The notes below the pieces were generated by a model that had not been told where the DNA came from, did not search any database, and saw only the letters and a list, made by a program, of their open reading frames with translations. Source: Branchiostoma lanceolatum (taxonomy: Eukaryota; Chordata; Leptocardii; Amphioxiformes; Branchiostomatidae). Taken from it: a stretch of DNA of 64,000 nucleotides. Shown here piece after piece: positions 55,271-64,000 of this stretch (the first letter of the stretch is position 1; each line of letters begins with the position of its first letter). The DNA lies in assembly GCF_035083965.1 (NCBI RefSeq), contig NC_089738.1, forward strand, positions 7,361,734 to 7,425,733, given 5' to 3'. The translations under genes and the position numbers were made by a program.

Positions 55271-56930
55271 TGCCTATGGTGCAGTACTGTTTACGATCGC
55301 TAGTCGACGCTGCTGTACGGAGCCTTGACCCCACACGACACCTCAGCCAGCCTCGTTCTGAGCTTCACCCCATGACCCCAGTCTGTCTCCATCATGGCGT
55401 CAGGAAGGATCGGTGTGCCGCTTGTTTGACAAATGTTTCACCCTCCTGACAGCTCCTGCTGAGTTCTTCTCCCCCATCGCACCGACGAACGTTTGCAGGA
55501 AGGTAACAGCTACAGCGGGATGGTGTTAGAGCGGTGAGATCCGGACGGCTCGGGTGAAAATCGGGCGCCAACATGTAACGGACCCCGCCAGCCCCCAACA
55601 TCAAGCATTCTGATCAGGGCTATATTCTGTGCATAGCGAATCCAAACACTGGGGAGTACTTTGTCAATTTTGACAGCTCGCAAACAAAGCGTTATTCCTG
55701 TCGGGACGTGCCGGGTCGGCTTGAGTTCCCCGGCGAGGCCAGAAGGAGACTCCAGCGGCGGCCGAGACGCCGAGAGGGATGGAGTTGTACGTGCTCGAGC
55801 ACCGCCTGCAGGTCGGCAGCATCCCGCGGGACGCCATCGCTCCCTTCACGCACGGACTGGTCAAGCTCATCCTGCTACGGGACAAGACCAAGTGCAAGTT
55901 TCTCAGCTTGACCAGAACCGCCGATGAGTACTCTATCATCATCGACCAGGAAGGTCTGAAGGAACTAGAGCCGCTTAGCGATCAACTCAGTCTGGTCAAC
56001 AGCGTGTGGTACGCCCAGAACGTCTCGGCGGGCGCGCTAGGCAGCGGTACCAGCAAGGCTTCCGGGATCACCAAGATCGCCAAGGCGCTGATTCTACCGC
56101 TAGCCGAGGCGCAAGTCCCGGTCTTCGTCATGTCCACCTACCAGACGGACTTCATCCTGGTCCAAGAGAAGGATCTCGACACGTCTATCGAGTGCTTACG
56201 GTCACATTTCAAGATCTTCCGGGAGGTGGAGGGCGAGACCATCGAGGTGCCCAACAGCGGCACCAAGGGCGAGACCACGCCCACCCGAGGTGAGACCAAC
56301 AGCCGAGAAATCAGCCACCCGTTGGTGGCCCCTCCCACCCGCTTCTCTGTCACTAGCCTGGACCCAGACACCCTCCCTAAGGTCGCCACCATCCTTCTGG
56401 ACATCTTATTTTACGCCGACCCCGCCCCAGACGGGAGCGAGGCTGACTTTTTCTCCTTCTCCATCATCGATGGCGACATCTCCCTCGTCATGGATACGGA
56501 AACCTTGACTCGATTCCCTAGCAACGCCCTGTTTACCTCGGCGACCGGGGAGTGTTGGAAGATGATCAAAATCGGGGCGGTGCCGCTAGGGTTTGACGAA
56601 TGCGGGATCGTAGCGCAGGTGTCGGAGCCCCTCGCGGAGGCGGACATCTCCATGTACTACATTAGTACGTACCGCTACGACCACACGTTAGTGCCAGAGG
56701 AAGAAATGGAGGGCGTAGTAAAGGTACTATTAAGTAGGAAAGCTAGGATCAATGGGGCGTCGCCCGAGGGTAAGGAAGAAGCGGAAGAAAGCAAGGACAA
56801 GACGCAATCGTCAAGTTGTACAGAAGGGATGGATTGTAGCGAAGCGGCGGCGCCGACGGTAGAACGTGAAGAAACGATGGAACAAGACCCCGCCACGCGC
56901 GAACCTGCCAAGACTTACTACTGAACAACT
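55270..56930. promoter_or_regulatory. CpG-rich island over the CASTOR promoter and coding exon
   Basis: Base composition shifts sharply from AT-rich flanks to CG-rich, with dense CpG (e.g. CTCCAGCGGCGGCCGAGACG just before the start). The island covers the presumed 5'UTR and the single exon and ends near the stop codon. The start context is GAGAGGGATGGAG. The exact transcription start is not visible. Confidence 0.6.
55779..56924 (+). CDS. Cytosolic arginine sensor for mTORC1 (CASTOR1/2-like), intronless
   Basis: A single 381-codon frame. Human CASTOR1/2 dimers bind GATOR2 and inhibit it; arginine binding to CASTOR1 releases it and so activates mTORC1. Seen: four ACT-type modules in the family order, with MELYVLEHRLQVGSI, CKFLSLTRTADEYSIIID, GITKIAKALILPLAE, MSTYQTDFILV, FSVTSLDPDTLPKVATILLD, FFSFSIIDGDISLVMD, PLGFDECGIVAQVSEPLAEADIS and YYISTYRYDHTLVPEE. 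The Asp equal to human Asp304 is present. The residue equal to arginine-contacting Ser111 is Pro114 (EAQVPVFVMSTYQ against human EHHVSVLMLSTYQ). A hydrophilic 50-residue tail (KEEAEESKDKTQ...) exceeds the human length (about 329). Vertebrate orthologues are multi-exon, whereas this gene is one uninterrupted exon. It is about equally like CASTOR1 and CASTOR2, so it probably pre-dates their split. Confidence 0.93.
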   Translation: MELYVLEHRLQVGSIPRDAIAPFTHGLVKLILLRDKTKCKFLSLTRTADEYSIIIDQEGLKELEPLSDQLSLVNSVWYAQNVSAGALGSGTSKASGITKIAKALILPLAEAQVPVFVMSTYQTDFILVQEKDLDTSIECLRSHFKIFREVEGETIEVPNSGTKGETTPTRGETNSREISHPLVAPPTRFSVTSLDPDTLPKVATILLDILFYADPAPDGSEADFFSFSIIDGDISLVMDTETLTRFPSNALFTSATGECWKMIKIGAVPLGFDECGIVAQVSEPLAEADISMYYISTYRYDHTLVPEEEMEGVVKVLLSRKARINGASPEGKEEAEESKDKTQSSSCTEGMDCSEAAAPTVEREETMEQDPATREPAKTYY

Positions 56931-59900
56931 TGATAGTCAAGCGTATTCCCCACTGTGAGTAAAAAAGGGTCCACAAGGATTTTACCTAATATCAGCTTGA
57001 GCTTCCCCCCTCCCTTATTAAAAATGACACACATAGATCACATAACACAAAAGCTTCCTGACCAAAGGGTCAAGCCAAGGCAGGAAATAGGCATGCTGGT
57101 CATTTCCAGAGCACTGGGGGGTCAGTGGGTCAAACTGACCCCTACACTAGGTTCATTAGCTTACAGCCCACTTGACAGGTAGTTGCTAAATGTTCCCCCG
57201 GAAATGGGTTACTCCACCCCCAACAGTAGAGTGTAGCATCCAAAAATCACACCTGGAAGGACCGTACCACTCTGATATAGGTGTGAGAGGTATCTTGATA
57301 GAGATTTGAAAACTGTTGGTTGGTTGGTTACAGGGTTTTAAACTGTTGTGAGATTTGAAATGTTAGAAAATTCAATGAACAGTCTCGGAGCTAAATACGT
57401 TTTGACATGTGTTTCTCAAAAAGAGAGGAATATATTGCTGCTATCTGTATGTGGGCTCTATTTGAGCATATCTTCGAACCCCCGAAAGCTTGCCATGGCT
57501 CTACATCCAGACCTAGATGTATCGTTGTATCTGACGGCACTATGCTACAGCATACTACACTTGAAAATACAATGGAAATCCTAGAAGTTATAAGGAATAC
57601 ACCACTAAATACAAATAGTCAAGACTGGTGTTTGAATATTCTGCTACAGTTAGGAAGAAAGCCTGCTAGGTGCTATTAAAATTCAAGCAAAGCCGATGCG
57701 GAATGTCAGGCTATGTTCAGTCTAGAAGACAAAACTCAAAACTGCAAGTAGGTCAAATTGTAAGAGTAGTAAGACTCATAGATATCCGCTTGCAAAGAAC
57801 CAAGGCTCACAAGAAACTGCGAGATTCAGCTAGGTCTGAAATACGCCTGTATCCGCTAAGCTACAGCTTACTACTGTGCCCCTCGAGGGTATGGTCATTT
57901 TTGGGGCCACTCGCTTGTTATAGAACACTAGTAAGAAAAGCTAGGCTTTCTCACGGTATGAACGAGAATTCTTCCTGAGAAAATATTGCAGCAAACCTAA
58001 AAGTAATGTTTTATATGTGACGTCATCCCAATGCTTACAGAAACCTTTGCTCACAATGTTTGTATTTTATCAATGCTCAAACAAATGATCTCATTCCGTT
58101 TTTTTGTTGTTTTTTTAAAACCTAACCCCACCCCTATTTGATGACTTTTGGAACAGTCAATATCGATTGCGAGATTTGTAGCTATATTATGGCATGCTGC
58201 TATATTGGAACAATTTTTCATTCACTGCCAACAGAGGACAAAGTCTGGCGTTGAGTATAGTTTGTGTGACAGTGTTAACGTTAATGGCCTACAATGCAAA
58301 CACTTGCACTGTGGCTCAGTCGCGTCCAAGTTAAATTGTTGTATCACGTCAGACAGCCCACATGAAATTTTAAAACTGCAACAGAAATTATTAATAACTA
58401 CCTGGTGTTATTGTTTCAGGTAACCGAGTAACAATTTGAAATCATAAAATAAAAATATGATTGTTCCTTTTGTCTGCATTGTAATGTTTAAAAACGCACT
58501 AACTTAAACTGCTTTTTATGTGTTCTCAATTCTTAAGGTTTTGTCAATTCACTCTTACAAACTGGATGTAAATTGCAATAGATAAAATGATGCGTCTTTG
58601 CTACCAGAAGAAATTACTTTTAGCCTGAATCTTAGAACAAAGAGTCTTGAATTTTAAACATCATCTTAAAGGAAGTCTGAATGATGAGGAGTTGTTCAGT
58701 GACTCAACGATTATACTTGGACCCGTCACATTTAACCATCTACAAATCAACTGGATGTGCCATATAAGCTGCTAAACTCTTAAGTTAATATGTCTTGAGT
58801 TGTGCCAATGGATTCAATGCTGTTTTCATATTTTTTTTTAATTTACCTCAGATTCTAATTGCAATGCCTTCATTATTGTTTGCATTTTTGTAATTATGAT
58901 ATATGAGTCGCTCAATCAAAAAAGAATTGCATATTTAAGCAGAGCTCGAAATTGTTGTTGCCAATTCTCCAAAGCTAATCCATTTAAGTGTTCTTTGATA
59001 AACTGTTTATTTTAAATGATCATTTGAATTCTCGTTACCTATGTTGAGCAGTATTATATCTTACAGAAGCTTTTTTTATTGTATCCAGTGTAACTATAAG
59101 GGCAATTCCACTTAAAAGGTTCTGGGGTTCTAGCAGAAAAAGGTCACTTATATTTGCCTTTGTTTCAGAATGATTCCCATTTCAATGTTTTTTACACACC
59201 TTTTGCCGTCAATGTCTTGCTCTACCACTACCAGTTTTAATCCAAAAGAAGCATTTTGACCCCCCCCCCCCAAGAAATATGCCCACCCAATGGATCTTTT
59301 GAATGGAATGGCCCATATTTCTCAAACAATATTCCACCCAGCTTTGAAGACTTGATGTTGTATTGTGTTTAGAAAAATACTTTTGACAAAACATTTCGAG
59401 CCCTGTCAATCTTTAGAAGAAACATTTAGTAATCACGTTTTCCTGCCAATAATTTGGCCATGCTGATTTGATCACATGCTTCTCTAGACCCAAAATTGCA
59501 AAAATCAATCCGTCTAATTTATCAAGTCATTCTCCTTGTCTGAAAATGAGCACAAGAAGGTCAAAATGACTGTTAATTCAGTATCACTACAGTGTGATAT
59601 ATTTGCTAATCAATTTAGCAAAACCTTACATGCATAGATTTTGTAGCCTCTTCTAAAATCTAAAACGAAGGGGAGTCCCCTATTCATGGGAAGAACAAAA
59701 TTAGTCTTGCTTTGTTTTACTTGTACATGCATTTTGCATAATTACCTCTTTTTTATAGACTTCCTCCATTCTTAATGTACTTTTAATTGCTGTCCCGCCT
59801 ACCTGTTAACTGAGCATTTAAAAATGATTAGCACCTGTCAATGTATTGTTCTTTGTGCTACAGCCTTGTTGTTCAGTCATTCCCCCCTTCTAGAGTTCTT

Positions 59901-62900
59901 ATTCACTTGAAAAGATCCAAGCATTTGTGATTTGAATCGGCATGGCCAAACGTACATCAGTTCTATCTCTACACGTTTCTCAGTCAGTTTTACAAAGCTT
60001 TGTCACTGAATGTTCATGAACGAAGAGAATTGGACACTGGTTATCTACAATACAGATATATTTCTTGAATGTATAAGACAAGGATGTGCATCTTTAATGT
60101 GAGTCCCTCTATTCCTTATCTGCTGCTTGAAGTGCCTCTAGTGTTGGCAGATGCGATCAGCCACGTCGAGATAAAATTATAGCAAACAAAAGCTTCCAAA
60201 GAAAAGCAAGGACCATTGCCAGCATATAGTTCAAAAGCGATACATTTATGTTGCGTTATATCATCGCTACGCGTACACGTGCTGTGAAGGGAGGTATGCA
60301 CAAGGGTTTCAAATGAGCTAACTGAAACGTCACTTCCTGGCAGTCTACATACAAAGGCTGCTTTGCTCTTTGGAGAGTTGCAGCCATAACTCCAATTTCA
60401 TTGTGTCTGGAATTCGGAAAGCTTTGAAAGTTGTATGCCATGTCCATGTGGTCCTTATAACATTAACGACTGACATATTTTTGCTCGTTTTCATCCAATT
60501 TTTGTATTGGCTTGAGAGCTATTTTCTTGAGAGCTAGAGTTTGAAGGTACTACATTGTTGGCTTGGATTTCATTGAGAGTAACCTGGGATCAGAAGAAAG
60601 TGGACCAGGGGGCCCACAAACGTTTAGCCACATCTGGAACAAACCACTAGTGCTGTGTGGCCCAGCGTGTGTTTGACCCCTTCCTAATTCCACAGGAAAT
60701 CTGTATTCCAGCGAAAATGCACCCCTGTCTACCTAACCTTGACCTTGTGGATGCTAAACTCGTGACACTGATTTACGTTACATTTTATGACCACGAAGGT
60801 GATGACTGTTTCTATTTACAGGGAACTCTACACGCTACATAGACTGCTTGCTTTCTCAGTAACTTTTGAGTTGCTGGAATCGTTGCATTTTGTAGCTAGC
60901 AAGCTAGCTAGCTGTTTAGAGTTTAGTAGGGGATTGTCCAAGCTTTATAGGCAGCTGCTATGGTCTTAACCTATCTTTACACGGGTCAGCAAAAGTATGT
61001 TGGGAAGAAGTTCAAGAACTCATGAACATAGGAGAAAAATCTGCCACTGAAAATATCTGGCTTAGCATTGTTTCAATGCTGGATCTGTTTAGCAGTGGTG
61101 AAATTAGGATTCACTATAGCCACAGGGATTAGAAAATAGGAAGGGAAGAGATCTCCTTTTACATGTTTATCTCATCGCCTTATCTTTCCAGAAGTATTCA
61201 GTGGAATGAGGTCAGGATAAGGCTGTTGATAGACATATAGGGTAGATCTGGAGTAGAAGATCTGTCTGTCCTAGTGATTTTCTACATAGCTTTGTGTTGA
61301 TAAAACTTAATGTCCTTCTGAAGTAGGTTTCAATAACACCATGGTAACAGGTCAACCATTGAGCTGTATTATATATTCCACTCTTTGCACAAATTTTTCT
61401 TGTCTGATTTTCTCATTGCTCCAGTCTTCCTTGTTCATATCTAGTTTGAAAAACCCTGTCGATATTTTACCTGCATTTTTTTATCCTTACAGTCATGCAA
61501 CCCTTCAAAGTCTGTCCCTAACAAGTACAATATCCTTTCTGATTTTTTAAGTATGAGTTCCAAAGGAAATTTAAGGGCCACAAAACTTGGTTCTGGGCTA
61601 CCAAGAAAATGACCCTGGGTCACCAAGACACAAATAAACAAATATGTATAGCCTAGGAAATAGGCCATTGATAGAACTTGTATGAATCCATTCCTTAGGT
61701 TTGTGTTTGACTGAAGCTTACAAAACCCCTATAGTCTCTTATCTGTTCCAACTATCCTATTATACAGGAGAAGACTTGCCCAATTGCTCCTATTACATGC
61801 TGTAGTGTCCCCATTCCACTGTTAAACGTTTATTGTTTAGCTTCTGAAATTCAATAAGTAACCACTACAGATTTAGCAAGCCAGTTCTTTCAGTCACATG
61901 CATGGTTTATCCCTAGTGTTTCTTTGTCTGCAAAGATAAGAGAAATCCTGTCCAAGTCTGAATGAATAGCCAATGGTAAAAGCCTTTAACAACCTTTTTA
62001 AGGGATAAGTATGTTTGCCCTGTGGCAGGGTTGGCCTAGTAAAAACAGTGCTTAGCAGCAAACAATGTGTATGTAACCCTTGAGATATGCTTGATTGTAT
62101 AGCGGCAAGATTGATAACACAATTTTTATTGGCCATCACAAGAGCATAGCAACACTTCCCTTTGCCACTTCAAATTATTTGCTCTCCAGGTCATATGAAA
62201 TGGTAGGAAAACATTGCTTTGATTTTGTATTTTTGACAAACAATTTAACATCATTCTGCCTGAGATAGCATTTATTAGACCTACAGTATTATGCTGGTTT
62301 TGGAAATCTAACAAATCAAATGGGTGGCCTAACAAGCTTTAAGGAAGGACATTTTATATTTTGTATTAAGTGTCCTTGCTTAAAGTTATTGAAGCACTAA
62401 ATATTTGCTGTACTGTATCGTTGCCAGCATACAGAAATCTGTCCCTGCCAAACACATGGCCATTACTCATAAATCCAATATTGCTAAGGACCATTTAGCC
62501 ATCTTTGATTTTATACACGTCATTGTCAAAGTTGAATGTGTGTGTCAACAGAGGTAAAGGTCAAATATGAATTGTGTGAAACCATTCAGTTACTCTTTGC
62601 TTGGAGGCATTGTTTCTTTTAACAAATGGAAAAGCGATGATTTCTTTCAATATGGGCACGGTCGTTCTAACATCTGTCTTGTTGGTGAAAGGATGGTGTG
62701 ACCTTGCTTTGAACCCTCGGTATGGTTACAAGGGCGGCTCTGTCTTCTCATAAAGCTGAGGAAAGGTCACCCGGCCCTGAAAAACTGCTCATTCAGCCTC
62801 TAGGCACAAGTGAAGAGAAAAACATGAGGGCAACCTGGTCACCATTGGCCCTATTGGAGCACGTTTTATGAATTTTGTCCTAAAGAAAACCTTTACAAAT

Positions 62901-63580
62901 TTTCAAAGACCAGAAGTTTGAAGAAAATTGGTTCATCATAATCTGTTTTAAGATGTAAAAGCTAAATGTTTGAAGAAAAATCGAAGAAACGTGAGGGTAA
63001 CGTGGTCACCTTTGGGAGCATGTTTTATGAATTTTGTCCTCAAGAAAGCCTTGACTTTTTCAAAGACCATAAGTTTGAAGAAAATTGATTCATCATAATC
63101 TGTTTAAAGATGAAAAGGCTAAATATTTGAAGAAAAACTGAATCTTAAATAGTCAGTTTCAAGATTCAAAGGGTTAGGTGTTTGAAGAAAAATTAAAGGC
63201 ATTTAAGATAAAAGGCTAGATGTTTGAAGAAACATCAGATCACCGTAGCCTGTTTTTAAACAGGTTTAAGTTGTTAAGGCTTCCTAGTTTGAAGGCCACT
63301 CATTCTTCCAAAAAAGGAGTTTTGACTAAAACTTCAACCCACTCTTTAAAGCCAGGTTGAATTGCTTTGAATTTATTCTTGCGCACGTTTTGCAAGGGGA
63401 TGAAGTTTTAAGTTGTCAGGATTAGCTATTCTTAAGGTGCCAACAAACATTGGCAGTTTGGTGTCACTGGGCATCTTAGGACAGAGAAGCAAACAGTGTC
63501 TCTGAAAGTGGAGCAGACTTGACGAGTTTATCGAGTGACCTTGCCCAGGGCATTGTCTGCCGTCAGGGTGAAAGACTTTA
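56931..63580. other. Gene-poor 6.6-kb region after CASTOR
   Basis: No exon with recognisable homology on either strand. 56931 onward is presumably CASTOR 3'UTR; 57240-57290 carries an ACACCTGGAAGGACC word shared (inverted) with repeats near 48600 and 49600. A C-run lies at 59263. The short frames at 57348-58423 lack codon structure or similarity I recognise. Confidence 0.45.
62818..63145. repeat. Tandem duplication of about 170 bp
   Basis: Blocks GTTTTATGAATTTTGTCCT, TTTTCAAAGACCA, AGTTTGAAGAAAATTG and TTCATCATAATCTGTTT occur in the same order in 62818-62985 and 62990-63145, with scattered differences. A weaker third echo (TTTGAAGAAA words) continues to about 63260. Confidence 0.75.
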
Positions 63581-63843
63581 ACCTGGCATCCAGTCTTTCT
63601 TCATTAGGCCGGGCTATCTTCAGCCAAGCTTTCTTCGGGGTAGACTGAGCTCTGCCGCATGGGTTATATTTGACACCCGGTAGTCGTTTTATGCGGTAGT
63701 AGTATCATTGGCCATGATGTGCTTGTCCAATTAAACCCCTACCGTGTAAAACTACTACCGGGTGCCAAAGAATACCCAGCTGCTGAAAGCCCCTTCTGCT
63801 CCGAAGAGAGCTCGGCCAAACCACGGTAGAGTGGATGCCAGGT
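63581..63843. mobile_element. 263-bp hairpin MITE with TA target duplication
   Basis: Perfect 12-bp terminal inverted repeats ACCTGGCATCCA / TGGATGCCAGGT, flanked by TA at 63579-63580 and 63844-63845. Internal complementary segments (ACACCCGGTAGT near 63675 with ACTACTACCGGGTG near 63752; CCAAGCTTTCTTCGG with a CCGAAGAGAG-type partner) allow most of the element to fold. No ORF. Confidence 0.82.
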
Positions 63844-64000
63844 TAGAAATACTTTTCCCACAGTGAAAGCACTAGTCTTGTTTCTCTCAATCTGCAAAAG
63901 TGGCAATTTTCCCATCTAACAATCTGAGAACACCTTTAGCTTAGTAACTTTGTAAAATGCATGAAAAAAGGGTTCCAATCTATTAAACCAAGAATCCTAG

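Noticed and set aside
55661..55927. Upstream overlapping frames at the CASTOR start
   Set aside because: CG-rich DNA keeps all frames open; only the 55779 frame shows the ACT-domain sequence.
57348..58423. Several 78-102 codon frames after the CASTOR gene
   Set aside because: They overlap in different frames, show no similarity I recognise and no splice signals in phase; probably 3'UTR or decayed repeat.
1..64000. CRISPR arrays, operons, prophage or bacterial insertion sequences
   Set aside because: None seen; genes are spliced and animal-like, and tandem repeats lack the spaced direct-repeat pattern.

Overview
The window looks like genomic DNA of an invertebrate chordate, most probably a lancelet (Branchiostoma). 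This is inferred from vertebrate-type intron-rich single-copy genes (a FANCE homologue, a PGGHG/ATHL1 homologue, CARS1, FBXL15, CASTOR), AT-rich introns packed with short hairpin transposons and tRNA-type SINEs, and no bacterial-style operons. The species call is recognition, not proof; another invertebrate deuterostome is possible.

Layout. 621-728 (-): first coding exon of an unidentified gene running out of the window. 1284-5400 (+): six-exon FANCE homologue. 6945-12674 (-): nine-exon PHF11/PHF6-type extended-PHD chromatin protein, tail-to-tail with FANCE. 14830-24901 (+): fourteen-exon PGGHG (GH65 glucosidase of collagen glycans). 27100-50659 (-): twenty-two-exon cytoplasmic cysteinyl-tRNA synthetase. 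50890-52782 (+): three-exon FBXL15, sharing a 230-bp divergent promoter with CARS1. 55779-56924 (+): intronless CASTOR1/2-type arginine-sensor homologue in a GC-rich island. 57-64 kb: no gene seen, only degenerate repeats and one clear hairpin element. Exon junctions were read by eye; in every gene the intron phases agree and the summed coding length is a multiple of three (434, 447, 795, 745, 296 and 381 aa).

The most striking structure is a ~10.2-kb palindrome (33221-43435, arms nearly 5 kb, outer parts almost identical) that fills the CARS1 intron between the zinc-site exon and the KMSKS exon. Its arms carry retrotransposon 3' ends, a dispersed repeat, clustered TCTCGA palindromes and a nested hairpin element. 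Other well-supported mobile DNA: a 301-bp hAT-type MITE with an 8-bp target duplication inserted in an older repeat that also has an empty paralogue in the window, TA-flanked hairpin MITEs, two LINE 3' fragments, tRNA-derived SINEs, and an intronic minisatellite.

The genes do not form one pathway: DNA crosslink repair (FANCE), chromatin reading (PHF), collagen-glycan catabolism (PGGHG), translation (CARS1), SCF ubiquitin ligase (FBXL15) and amino-acid signalling to mTORC1 (CASTOR). Two active-site observations are worth checking: a Pro at the arginine-binding Ser of CASTOR1, and a Gln where PGGHG/GH65 enzymes carry the catalytic Glu.
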